Below are positions 11,657-22,629 of a DNA stretch of 64,000 bases, one piece after another. The stretch spans positions 2,809,047-2,873,046 of the forward strand of contig OZ026561.1 of assembly GCA_964020155.1 (NCBI GenBank), written 5' to 3'. The stretch's first letter is position 1. The number at the start of each line of letters is the position of its first letter. Made by a program: the position numbers and the translations under genes. The notes under the pieces were generated by a model. That model worked only from the letters and a program-made list of their open reading frames with translations, had not been told where the DNA came from and made no database searches. Source of the stretch: Chondrilla cf. caribensis. Taxonomy: Eukaryota > Porifera > Demospongiae > Chondrillida > Chondrillidae.

Positions 11657-12114
11657 TAATGCATGGTTACTGTATACAATTTTTTCATTAATTTTTTCAG
11701 TATAATAATAATTCATAAGCATAGATACGTATATATAATATATGCACACTATTCAGGCATGCACATTTATATATGAATAATAATATAAGTCACTACATGT
11801 AGGTTTGAGTTCATTGTGCTAATTTGTCCATGTAGTATTATATTAATTTTACCAATACTATGTCATCTGCAAACAAAAGACAGGTGGAGGAGAAATATGG
11901 TAGTTTATCTTTGGAGGAATGGAGATGCTTAGGGAACTCATGTATGTACAGCGAAAACAACAAGGGACTGAGATTACAACATTGTTTCAATCCCTTTTCA
12001 GTTGCAAGGAGCTTTATGCGTCCTTGGGAACCTTGTACACACGAGTGAGATTTAGAATAATAAGACCGAAGAAGTTTAAGAATTTGTGGATCATGGTTTA
12101 GTGCTTTTAGTTAA

Positions 12115-12174
12115 CGCTAACGAACAGAAACAATTACCGAGCATTAGCGAGGTAATTGTTTCCGTTCGTTAGCG
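12115..12174. repeat. Inverted repeat, 24-bp arms with 12-nt loop
   Basis: The arm at 12115-12138 (CGCTAACGAAC... AATTACC) pairs with 12151-12174 with one mismatch around a 12-nt spacer. It is a strong hairpin or cruciform, possibly a tiny foldback transposon. No gene is in contact. Confidence 0.85.
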
Positions 12175-12259
12175 GAGTCTGATTGAGTTGCCCACCCTCT
12201 TAATTGCGGGGCCGCCAATATTGTTCAATTTAGGTCATTTTTTGGCAGTCTGTGCTGTA

Positions 12260-12630
12260 AACAGAGGCTGTCTGATATGGGTTTGGTAATTTGATCAGAT
12301 GAGGATGTGGTTTTGATCGAATCACCCGGGGCTGGATTTTGTAGAACTGGAATACAGACCAGTATAATACTGCCCAGACACACTGCATGTGTATAATACA
12401 AATAGAGTTTACTCACACAACACAATCGACATTATCTATAATATAGTATTATATTCATGATTACATAATATTATATTATTAAATGTTTAAAACAATCCAT
12501 TGTATCAGCAAAGACTGCAAATAATTTAAACAAAGATGTTGTCATAGTGACAATTGGTCAATTATCACCCTTTCACTAAATAAAGGCATTGCCTTCTTAA
12601 ACAGATGAATAATAGTGCATATATTATATA
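12260..12630 (+). repeat. Collapsed copy of 30.4-32.65 kb
   Basis: Positions 12265-12440 match 30420-30585 (GGTAATTTGATCAGATGAGG, GTAGAACTGGAATACAGACC). Positions 12505-12625 match 31950-32010 and 32630-32655 (AACAAAGATGTTGTCATAGT, AAAGGCATTGCCTTC). Between the matches, about 1.3 kb or more of the right-hand copy is absent here, including the two C-terminal prolyl oligopeptidase exons. Confidence 0.7.
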
Positions 12631-13042
12631 ATATTATATATGATATAATATAGCAATATGATATAATAATATAAGCAATATCATAGACAATATTTATCCT
12701 GATCAGCCACTTGCTTACCTTTCAATAGCTAATTCATTAATAAATTAAATCAATAATTGTCCCATCTGGGGATCTCAGGTGCATGGGATACATCTGTGTC
12801 AACACACAATCACACAACAGTTGTGTTTGGCAAGGCAAAATGTCTGATTATACAACAATTTTCAGGTATGCATGCATGCAGTAAAAACACACAAACATAC
12901 TTCTAACTCAAGTTAAAACAATAAGCATGCAACATGCACATAACTATATGGCTTGCTTGTTCCCTTTGGTCTTACTGCGAATATACGTATTTCTATGCAG
13001 TACATATGCACGTAATACAAATATATTCATTACAGTGCTCAC

Positions 13043-13358
13043 CTTGGGGTTAAGAGGTTCCTCCTTGAGGTCTATGTGATAAATGACACCAGAAGTGAGG
13101 AACGATACAAAGTGGTAGAACATCTGTGCAAACAGGTATTGGAAATTGATGTCACTGTACTAATCGTACATGTACTCGCACACATACCATTTTGACACTC
13201 GTACTGTACAGTATATTATAGTGCATGTGGATTTAGTTGTGGAGTCAAACATCATACATTATGGAAATACAAATGTGACAGTTTTTCACAATTGCATGCA
13301 CGTACATACACAAAAGCTCACAATCGCACAAACACACACATGTATACATACATACATG

Positions 13359-13445
<87 letters not shown>

Positions 13446-15283
13446 CACACACTTCACAGTCTTTCTTTCTAGTACCCTGATAACCAACAACAGTTCCAAC
13501 TTGAAATATTAATTCTTCAGGAATTTCCCATTTATATCATAAAGATGGAGTACATGTTGTACGATATGGGAGTAAATACCATTATAGGCAGATAGATCAA
13601 AGGAAAATAGTGGTTCATAATACCTCTACAACACACTTGCAGTTACCAATACAACACACTCGCAATGAAGTGATGATACCCACAGTGATTAATTAAAAGT
13701 GTGACTGTATCAGCTGATATGCCGTGTGGAAGGGACATATCTAATACACAGTAGACTAACAGAAACGTACATACGTTTGTAGATAAAATACTTATATTTA
13801 CATACATTATGTAAAACTTCTCAAAATGATATCAGACTGCATTGAGCTAGGGCTTACCTTGACATGTTGCAGATAGCAGAGAACCAGTTTGTTCTCATTG
13901 ATGCAAGAAGCCCATTTCAAAATATCCTGTTGGTCCTCAGGAAGAGTGTCTTCCAATTGTCCTTCAGGGATGGTTAGCAAACAATATAGAGACTAACAAT
14001 GTGGAGAAGATACATATATACTAGATACGTATATGCTGTATGTGGAATGTTTGCCTTGGCAACAAAAATCAGATCGAGTACAAACAGTACCTACCTACAT
14101 ACCTTATTCGGTTTACTAAGTAGTAAATGTGAGCCATCACAGTTTGTTTTGATTATGAAAACACCTCCTTCATTGCAGATGAACTAACAGAGGGAAAGAT
14201 ATCAAAGTATACATGCACACATGTACATGAATACATACATACAAGATGACTTTGTGTTAATGCCTTCTGAAGGGAACACACTGCATGTGATGAAATAACA
14301 ATGCACGCAAACCGTGGCTACTTGACATGTGTGCATGTAGATGGTATACAAATGTACAGTGCTGTACATTAGGGGCACCATGCAAGTCACAACACTACGA
14401 CATGTACCCTCCCAGATTAACTGAGCATTACAATAAGTCTATAGCAAACTTACATCAAATGATGCTTCAAAGTCTTTAATGATAGCTATCCAGGTAAGTT
14501 GTCCTGAGATGGAAAGAAATTCAACATCATGTAAATAGTTCAAATGTATCAATATTTTTGCTAAATTTGTGTATCAATTGTTACACACACATAATATGTG
14601 TGTAGCATGGAAAGAACCGTAACGTATCACAACCCTAACACTGAAATTAATGATGTGTGGCCTTCTCCAAAATGGGAGCGTACATCAGCTGTGTTTAGTA
14701 TATAGTATAGTATTCTTTGGTATATTATAGTATACTGGACAAACAGTGTTTGATACATGTACAGTTTCTCCCACCATCATTCCACTTCCTCAAAGTATCC
14801 CTAGCATCCTATTTAGCAATAATATGTAGGCACTGAGTTAGGGATGCTATGTCAGACTATGTACACACAGTCAACTGTACTAAAGACACCTCTACAAAGG
14901 ACCGCCTGTCCTTAGTGACCACTACTGAACCATCCAATATATAGGACATTTCAACCACGTTAAGGTATCTCTGTATAAAGACCACCTGTCGACAGATTCC
15001 ACCTCATCTTGGTCCTTAGAGACAGCTTCCACTGCATATACTGTACCAGCACACCACAATACTGGAATGACACCAAAATTGACATTTGATTCTCATTACT
15101 CCAGTTATTATAGGGATGGGAATTAACACAGTAAAACTATGTGAGATGGTTAAAATTGGGTAGTCCACATGGAATGCAAGGATCTCACCAGCTATCTTCT
15201 CCTCTGGCTCATTCTTCAGGTCGCAGTAGTAGAGAAGGTTCTTTGGCTCTGCTCCATGATACACATACGAGATAAAGTATCGT
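13043..15283 (-). pseudogene. PREP: Prolyl oligopeptidase, middle (beta-propeller) exons, decayed copy
   Basis: Six minus-strand exons match the propeller region of prolyl oligopeptidase, a cytosolic serine peptidase of family S9. They are 15189-15283 (SYVYHGAEPKNLLYYCDL), 14454-14503 (QLTWIAIIKDFEASFD), 14103-14183 (ICNEGGVFIIKTN), 13858-13992 (QQDILKWASCIN, KLVLCYLQHVK), about 13452-13549 (VLHLYDINGKFLK, VGTVVGYQGTRKK) and 13043-13123 (MFYHFVSFLTSGVIYHIDL). GT-AG borders and phases fit in five of them. The 13.5-kb exon has a 1-bp deletion between FLKN and QVGTVV, and its acceptor appears changed from AG to AA. Its donor GT is the first GT of a long GT microsatellite. N-terminal exons and the catalytic domain are not attached to this copy; C-terminal exons are found at 30.8-31.9 kb. 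Confidence 0.8.
13362..13443. repeat. CA microsatellite abutting a splice donor
   Basis: Read on the minus strand this is a GT tract that begins within a few bases of the end of a prolyl oligopeptidase exon. The intron starts inside the microsatellite. Confidence 0.9.
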
Positions 15284-15829
15284 CTGCAATCACTAACTGC
15301 AGTTGTCCTAAACAGTCAGTAATGGACACACATACACTGTATTCATATACAGAACCCAGTGAAGTATGCACATATTATATTTCTCAATATGTATGCTTAA
15401 CTTTACATACAGTACAGCATAAGTATTTACTGTACATTTTTGTGTTTCAAGGAATTCCCATTTATCTGCCAAACCTTTCTGCATGACACAATTTCCAATA
15501 CCAATACGAATGACAGAAGTATTTAATTTACTGAATATCCAGTTAATCCACCATAGTTTCAAGAACAATTGCGGTGGATTAATGAACTACATATCTATTA
15601 CAGAATATATACATACAGACACATTAAACATTATACTACATATAATTATACAGGGTTAAACTCCATTAAACCTGTACTTAAATTGCCCAACAATTTGATA
15701 GGTCAAAAACCTACTGTTAAGAATACTGGTCTTTGCAAAAAGGATTTCCGATGAAAAATCATCATTCAGAGTCCACAGTACATTATGTGTGCAGATCGTC
15801 TGTACATACAGTACATGACTATAACAACA

Positions 15830-16186
15830 TGACTACAACACTCTTAGCCAATGGTGTTAAGTTGAACAACATTAAGTATGAAAGATATTTTTTCAGACAA
15901 GTGTATATACACATTGTATAGCAATAAATTTCTTCTGTATTCATATTTGAACTGAGTTAATTCAGTGATCGAACCTTAATTTTGTTTTAGTAATATTATG
16001 AAAGAATGACATAAAATATTGTATCTATTAATACTTTGATTTGACATGATCAACCATATACACTGCATTGTGAATATCATACATTTACAGTAAGAAATGT
16101 GCATGTATGTCACTGGAACTCCCTACAAGTATTGTACAACTATGTGTATGTGTACAAGACTTAGTGTGCATGTGTGTGTGTACGTA

Positions 16187-16257
<71 letters not shown>

Positions 16258-16480
16258 AGCATTCATGTAAAGGTTTCATTTTACATGAATCCTTGAAGAG
16301 CCTAAAAAAATTATAATAACTAATTGAACTTACAGCCCAGAAAGACCCCAAATGTTAGCCGAACAACTCTGATCCTTAGTCAACACTTGATATCGCTAAA
16401 ATGCAATTCATTAAGCATACTTGTTGTCATCATACCAACAATTAACAGCACATTGGTGGGTGGAATCCCCAGATTATACA
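15830..16480 (+). repeat. Relic of a duplication unit (3' flank of glycosyltransferase plus start of second gene)
   Basis: From CTCTTAGCCAATGGTG (15841) to TTGAACTGAGTTAATTCAG (about 15950), this matches the 3' flanks at 20826, 28098 and 63050. From 16318 to 16480 it matches 9549-9700, the stem of the fucosyltransferase-like gene (CCCCAAATGTTAGCCGAACA). The glycosyltransferase body is missing, so this is a fifth, truncated unit. Confidence 0.7.
16098..16256 (-). repeat. Reversed dispersed module plus GT microsatellite
   Basis: CACTGGAACTCCCTACAAG at 16111 is the reverse of the module found after CA tracts elsewhere. It is followed by a GT array (16180-16256). This orientation is opposite to that in units 1, 3 and 4. 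Confidence 0.7.
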
Positions 16481-16771
16481 GTGGCATTTTAAAAAGTTAA
16501 TTATTAAGGGGCTTATATTGTTTTCATTTCTAATCAAATTTCTAGTAATAACTTTTGTAAAGTGGGGGAAAATGTCTGTCGGGTAACTTGGAATACTCCG
16601 AAAGCTCCCCATGAAATCATCACAGGAGCTCCAAACGATGACCGGGCATACAATAATGCTTTAAAAGAACTCAAATGGTATAAAAAGACTATACAGTATA
16701 CTCTATCATAAATAAAGCTCGGATTAAAAAGCCAAAACACAAAGGGTACATCTCAGCGTGGAGCGGGCTGT

Positions 16772-19012
16772 TCATGAACAAATGGAACAAATCCAGCGTT
16801 GTCTTCGACTGGGAAACATAACTAGGTCCGTACATCCAAGATGATACCACCCCTGGCATTCATCACAAGCCACCCAGTCTGTGTTGACTTCTTCATTGCC
16901 ACATTCTTGGCACACACCATTATCATCATTATCTGCGAAGAAATTATTTCAGAGGAACAAGTTCAATGTTTCACAGTATAATCACGTCAGCAATGTGATT
17001 AATTAACCAATGGTGGTGATACTGGATGATGGGTGGCCATCAGATTAATATGTGATGATGCAGATGGTATGATGAATGACAAATTTTGTATCACCTTCAA
17101 TGTCAATCTTCAAGGACAGTGTTGTTTTGGTCCCTTCTGTCACGCTTTGGGACTTTTTTATACTACTCTTCAGTTTGTTCACTTTGATTTCTTTCCTTCC
17201 TGCATGTGGAAACACCACACTTCATCAATGCTATTTATGACAAGGCTTGATTGGTGTGCAAAATGTATATATAACAACTTACTGTTTGTCTTTGCCTTCC
17301 TTTTGGCTTCTTTAGCTTCATCCCTACTCAAAAGTAGCTCAGCAATCTCATCTGTTGTAAGTGCTTGACCATAATAACTTGGCTTGATCTTTGTTTTGTC
17401 TTGGCTTGAGGGATTCCGATCCTTTTCGATTAGTATTTCACTAAAATGGCCTTGAAGATGCAATCGAAGTGGGGTTAAGTGTGGATGCTTGTGGGTGCAT
17501 AGACATTGGACTTCTATGTGCAGCAAGTGTGGTCACTGTATCATGACAGTAGGATGATCCTCCACAGCACTCTCTAAAGAAGGGGCACTCTTACATTCTG
17601 GCACATATGTTTCGGATAAGGGGTGGAGACCAGCAGCCCTAAATCCACTCTGGTGTTGTTGGGGTAGCAGGCCATTCTCCCAAGTTGTGAGGATCAGAGC
17701 TGGAAATAGCTCCTTGTGATGTGCAATGCACCTGTGGCCATTGAATGAGCTTTGATGGCACTTCTCCAAGCCTGTTTAAGGGGGCCATAGCAGCTGATAT
17801 CCAATGGTTGAAGGACATGCCTGGTGTGTGGTGGAAGGCACATTATTATGACACCCTTTTCCATTGCATACTTGACTAACTTATAGCCAATGTGTGATCC
17901 ATGGCCATCAACGAATAGTATAACTGGACCAGACTTAAGAAGGTGTACATGTGTGACTGATGGAATAAACAAGCCTTCAAACCAGCTAAAGAAGTTTGCC
18001 TCTTCCATCCAACCACTGTCAGAGATGGTGTACTTTGTGCCAGCTGGGCCACCTTTTGTCCATCTAGCCCATAAGTTTTTGGCCTTGTAAACAACGAAGG
18101 GTGGCAACTTCATGCCATCTGCGGCACCACAGCCCAGGACAGTGACAAACTCGCGTCCACAGCCACCATCAACCTCATATACTGCTCTTGTTCCTCGCCT
18201 TGCCAATACAAATTTGGAAGTGGCATCCAGGCGAAGGCCCGTCTCATCAGCATTCCATAGCCTTTTTGCAATACCATCAGGTGCGATCTTGTCCAAGCCT
18301 TGCTTAACAAACACGTTTGAAACATTGTCTATCCACTGGTTAATGACAGCCTTGGTTACTCCCTCTGCCCTTATTTTGGACAAGTGTTCTGGTTTTCATT
18401 GACTGATTTGTGGCCATCTTCTCAAAAAAGCACCACCAATCAGGACCAGGCTCACCTTCCTTAAAAGGATTTGGTCTGCTGACACTTTCCACATAATTGG
18501 TGACCACTTCTGCGACCATTGGTTTGGTGAGTCCATAGCCTATCTCCTGCAAAGCTTGACATGCTGCAACGATTTCTTTCTCTTCCTCTTTTGTTAGGAC
18601 TGTTGGCAGTCCTCCATATCTCTTGCTACTCTTGCCTGCAATTGTATGTATCATGTTTCTTTTATAATTTTTTAAGCAAGTACATTCAATTCAATTTGAA
18701 GAACCATATACCTAGCTACAATCAGACCTCACTTATCAATATTTTACTTAACCTAATTTACCTTATCAACCCAGTTAGTTCACATTACTTTTATTCTTTG
18801 CTGAAATACATGCAAGTGAAGTCCCACTGTAATTTGTCAATTAAAAGTCACTAACCTGTGTAGTGATTTCGCAGGGTTGTCAGTGGTATGCCAAAGGTCT
18901 TAGCTGATTGTCTCATAGACATTCCTCTGCTCACAGCCTCTACAGCCTTTTTCATGGCCTCATCAGACCACCTGGCCTTTGTATTCTTCTTACGGTATGT
19001 CCTCGGCATTCA
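16772..19012 (-). pseudogene. Pogo/Tigger-type transposase with C-terminal PHD finger, decayed
   Basis: Four minus-strand exons can be joined. Exon 18856-19012 starts at an ATG and encodes a pipsqueak-type helix-turn-helix (MKKAVEAVSRGMSMRQSAK, GIPLTTLRNH). Exon 17283-18635 encodes the DDE_1 catalytic domain: NADETGLRLD, then ILFVDGHGSHIG and LPPHTRHVLQPLD, then FNGHRCIAHHKELFPA and SGFRAAGLHPLS. Exon 17095-17199 is lysine-rich. Exon 16772-16932 encodes a C4HC3 PHD finger (VCQECGNE, WVACDECQGWYHLGC, WICSIC) and ends in TGA. Introns have GT/AG borders with consistent phases. Decay shows as a frameshift in a T run near 18420, an in-frame TGA before KPEHLSKIRAEG, a 1-bp loss near 17717 and another TGA near 17540. 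PHD fingers bind histone tails; their presence here suggests chromatin-guided targeting, which is inference. Confidence 0.85.
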
Positions 19013-19084
19013 TTTAAATTTCGCGCCATGTGGTGACGTAATGTCACGTGATATTTTATGGCGCTTGTGGCCCTCGTGAACGAC

Positions 19085-19168
19085 TATTTTTTCGTTTACT
19101 AGTTCAAGAGTTTTCCTCGAGCGAAATCGTTGAATTCGAAGAGTGACCGGAAATACCCCGTTCTACCT
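19085..19168. mobile_element. Terminus of the pogo/PHD element
   Basis: Read on the minus strand the element starts AGGTAGAACGGGGTATTTCC. About 75-80 bp match the left end of the element at 48140 with few differences. Right of 19168 the sequence becomes the promoter block shared by the glycosyltransferase copies, so this is an exact border. I could not find the opposite end to the left of 16772. Confidence 0.75.
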
Positions 19169-19169
19169 A

Positions 19170-19427
19170 TTAAAACAATCAATTGAAGCTATCGCTTTCA
19201 ATTTATTCGATGGACAACGATCATATCTGATTTCGGTCGTCGATCGACTCGTGGGGAACATGTAAACTTGATGGTCGGCCATGTAAGGCATTTTCGAAGC
19301 CTTTCGAAATTGACACCTATGATCTCAAATGACGTTTCAAACGATTTCTGACGTGTTTGCTGCACACAGTATAAATAGTGAGGGTTTGTGATGCAGTACA
19401 GTGTAGAGTAAAAGATTGAGGCATAGA
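19170..19427 (+). promoter_or_regulatory. TATA promoter of glycosyltransferase copy 2
   Basis: Homologous to the promoters of the other copies, beginning right at the border of the pogo/PHD element. The TATA box TATAAATA is at 19370-19377, and both TGACG words are retained. The transposon truncates the conserved upstream block at 19168. Confidence 0.7.
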
Positions 19428-20768
19428 ATGGCTACTATTAGGAGAATTGGCCGATGTTGTACCCCCCGTACTTGGATTTGGTTTGCAAAAATGTTCCTGA
19501 TGACAACTGTGATGTTTACAGTCTCATACTTTGTTTACAAACATGTTTTTACAGTTGATACTGGGATTGTTAGTCTTTCCAGAAATAAAATTGAACAGCA
19601 GGAAGGTTCAATTCATCGGAATCCATCCAGTTCTACTGCTGGCAAGGCTACCCCTTCCAAAAAAATCATCATACAGCAAGAAGATCCAATCCATCAAAGT
19701 CCATCCAGTTCCTCTCCAGACAGTGTAATCCTTTCCAAGAATGAAACAAAGAAACAGCAAGTCAATTCTATGTCAAATCAGACATTCTTTAGGAACGTAA
19801 CAGCTACTGTCAATAAGAACTGTCAGTTTACATTATCAAATCCTTATGTTTATTTCAACAAGGAGCCCTGCTGTGAATATGGAAGAGACAAGTCTCTAGA
19901 AGAACTTTGTGGACAGGTGAATGAAACCACTCTAGGGAACAATACACCTCTTGGTGATCTGTGCACCTGTATTGATTTCATGGCCTGTAAAATGATAATT
20001 TTGACAGGAATATCATCAAATCACTATTCCGAAGCACAAGATGGAATAGCTTCTGCTCAAATCTTCCACCCAAATACAACTATAATTGTCCTCAACCTGG
20101 GCCTAAAAGATAAAGAAGTGAGACAACTTAATAGCTTGCGCAAGGTAAAAGTGGTGAGGTATCCCTTTGAAAAGTATCCACCTCATGTGAAAACATTGAC
20201 GAATTTTGCTTGGAAGGTATTGGCAGTTTACAATGCATTACATGAATACGAGATTGTTTTCTGGATGGATGCAAGTGTCCGAATCATAGCGCCATTGACA
20301 GATAAATTACTCAACGACCTACAAGTTTTCCCTTTCAGAGGTGAAAAGGCAAAATATTATTATGATGCGGCATACACTTATGACAGTACCTATAAAAGGT
20401 TTGGAGTTACTCGTCGTGAGATGAGCAGAAGGTACCAAATTCGAGGAGGTCTTCATCTTACTCGTAACTGCTCTTTCTTGCATCAATATCTCTATGATGA
20501 TTTTATACCTTGTGTCCTTCACAAAGATTGCATCCATCCTCCGCATTCCACAGTGATTTGCCCAAAGATTGTATCTTTTCCTCCAGATAAAGGTCCATAT
20601 CCAGAGGTGATACAAAATATAGGCTGTTTCAGGTATGACCAAAGCATATTAACCATTCTGGTGTACAGAAATTTTAACATAACTAAGGATGCTCCTTGTA
20701 TAGCAAGTTTTCATGATTCGCTGGCTGTAACGAAGTTTCCAACGCAATGCTTTAACATTCAACACTGA
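19428..20768 (+). CDS. DUF1647-like type II membrane glycosyltransferase, copy 2
   Basis: Intact 446-codon single-exon gene from the ATG at 19428; the upstream extension uses only TTG. The membrane anchor is at about residues 16-36, followed by the stem and the lumenal domain with TGISSNHYSEAQDGI and EYEIVFWMDASVRI. It differs from copy 1 by tens of substitutions, many in the stem and after residue 300 (for example GEKAKYYYDAAYT and IPCVLHKDCIHPP). All shared cysteines I checked are kept, which argues for constraint. An AATAAA signal follows 51 bp after the stop. Its second gene at 21.6-22.5 kb is broken. Confidence 0.8.
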   Translation: MATIRRIGRCCTPRTWIWFAKMFLMTTVMFTVSYFVYKHVFTVDTGIVSLSRNKIEQQEGSIHRNPSSSTAGKATPSKKIIIQQEDPIHQSPSSSSPDSVILSKNETKKQQVNSMSNQTFFRNVTATVNKNCQFTLSNPYVYFNKEPCCEYGRDKSLEELCGQVNETTLGNNTPLGDLCTCIDFMACKMIILTGISSNHYSEAQDGIASAQIFHPNTTIIVLNLGLKDKEVRQLNSLRKVKVVRYPFEKYPPHVKTLTNFAWKVLAVYNALHEYEIVFWMDASVRIIAPLTDKLLNDLQVFPFRGEKAKYYYDAAYTYDSTYKRFGVTRREMSRRYQIRGGLHLTRNCSFLHQYLYDDFIPCVLHKDCIHPPHSTVICPKIVSFPPDKGPYPEVIQNIGCFRYDQSILTILVYRNFNITKDAPCIASFHDSLAVTKFPTQCFNIQH

Positions 20769-20818
20769 CTGAATTATAGAACTTACAATTTACTTAGTTA
20801 ACTTTGTCATTTTAGGTT

Positions 20819-20824
20819 AATAAA
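20819..20824 (+). promoter_or_regulatory. Polyadenylation signal, copy 2
   Basis: AATAAA in the conserved 3' flank. The same signal is at 28090-28095 (copy 3) and 63044-63049 (copy 4). Copy 1 has GATAAA at the matching place (near 7400). Confidence 0.6.
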
Positions 20825-21144
20825 CGCTCTCAGCCAATGGTGGTAAGTTGAACAACATTTATCACAAAGTATGAAATATATACATTTTTGTTTCGAACAA
20901 GTATATATATACACATTGTATAGCATTAAATGTCTTCTTTATTCATACTTGAACTGAGTTAATTCAGTGAACCTTAATTTTATTTTAATAATATTATGAG
21001 AGAATGACATAATAAAATGTCGTATATATTAATAAATTGATTTGACATAATCGACAATATACAATGCATTGTGGATATCATACATTTACTGTAACAGTAG
21101 GTGTGTGTTGTTTGTGTGTGTTTGCAGAATGATATTATTATATA

Positions 21145-21169
21145 TGCATGTGTTTGTGTGTGTGTGTGT

Positions 21170-21220
<51 letters not shown>

Positions 21221-21247
21221 CGTGCGTGCGTGTGTGTGTGTGTGTGT

Positions 21248-21316
<69 letters not shown>
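21145..21316. repeat. GT microsatellite
   Basis: A long GT tract interrupted by GCGTGCGTGCGTGC near 21217, with GT-rich flanking sequence to about 21400. It lies between the two genes of unit 2. Confidence 0.95.
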
Positions 21317-21317
<1 letters not shown>

Positions 21318-21639
21318 ATGTACATACATGTGTGTGCGTGTGTGTGCATGCCTGTGTGGGTGTAGGAGTGGGTATGTGCAGGTGTGTGGGTGTGGGTGTA
21401 TTCAGCATTCATGTAGGTTTCATTTTAGAATCTTAAAAAATTGTACACACCATTCTCACACTGATTAGCAGTGATTTCAACAGTTTACATACACTAAATT
21501 GACGGACGAACTCCGCGATCCTGTTGGCAAAAGTTGAATCCGTGATCAACTCTGATCCTTAGTAAACAGATATCACTACTATTTGGCACACCAGCCCTTT
21601 TTCATCATATTATATACCGACAGCAGCACATTCGTGGGC

Positions 21640-22470
21640 GGAAATCTCCTATAGCTACTCGAAGGAAACGTCGAGATGATCTGAACACAATAACATGGTA
21701 CTGCGACGCCTGGTGCGGCGGACTTGGGACAGAGTTCGGAGTATCCGGTCACGTTTCTCTCATGCTCGCCATGATTTCAAATAGACTGTTGCTTGTACAG
21801 TGTAGGCACCCGTTTGAGATCGGACACCAGAACAATATATTTGAACCTGCAGCCATTGACTGGAACGTGGATCAAACCATAGTGGATAAACAATCAAAGC
21901 TGTCGAAAGCACCTGTGAACATGATGATGACGGCCTCTTCGAAAGCCAAAGAGCCAACCTTATTGAGAAATTTATAACCAGTTCGGAACATCGTCACGTC
22001 AGAATGAAAACCAATATTATTACTATTAATGGTTCTGAAGAATTGCACCACTTACAACAAAAACCCTGGAGAATAAGAGGTATCAGAACTTAATGAATGT
22101 AACTCGGAGAAAATTTCCAATATTACCTGTCTCTATTGATGGTGTGTTTGAACCGCATCAGATCAGGTTTTGTGGGAACTCGTAATGAGAGCAACCAATA
22201 TGCTATTCATTCTTAACTATGGGATGTCATTATACATCATGTTATACATAAGAGTGAACAGTTTGGAATTCATGCACCTAGCTGTTGTGCTTTGTTGTGA
22301 TTCGGAAAAGGTCAAATCGTGGGTTCAAGCACATTACACTGGTAAGGTAATATCCATCCCTGGGAAGCCAGTACATGTGGACTTCATCATGTCAGTGTTG
22401 CCAATAAGTTCAATGCAGAAATCGAGACAGCAGACGAAGTGGTATGTTTCGAGCCACTTTTTGCACTGAA
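21640..22470 (+). pseudogene. Fucosyltransferase-like Golgi enzyme, copy 2 (longest remnant, broken)
   Basis: The exon with NTITWYCDAWCGGLG, LMLAMISNRLLLVQ and NIFEPAAIDWNVDQTIVDK is followed without any microsatellite by INGSEELHHLQQKPW in a continuing frame. After frameshifts come MNVTRRKFPILPVSIDGV (about 22090-22150) and VVLCCDSEKVKSWVQAHY, then GKVISIPGKPVHVDF (about 22280-22390). The last block looks like the C-terminal donor-binding half of a fucosyltransferase-like fold (variable-SDS-then-PVH). This copy shows what the gene looks like where copies 1, 3 and 4 carry a CA tract, and it is the best source for identifying the family. Confidence 0.45.
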
Positions 22471-22629
22471 CATTTATCAATGGATTTGCAAATGTAGCCA
22501 TTCATGTGTCCTTTTGTAGAGCCCTCTCACCTCGTGAATTTTCAACTTAGCTCTCTTTTCATGCAAGTAGTTGTACTATCATAACTGTCACTGAGTGCAC
22601 TGACTGAATGCCCTTGCAGCCTGGTTGAT

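Noticed and set aside
16530..16600. Left end of the pogo/PHD element at AAAGTGGGGGAAAATGTC
   Set aside because: Only a weak resemblance to the terminus at 19168 and no duplicated target; not good enough to call.
17876..18402. Other open frames across the pogo catalytic domain
   Set aside because: They are shadows of the DDE_1 coding frame.
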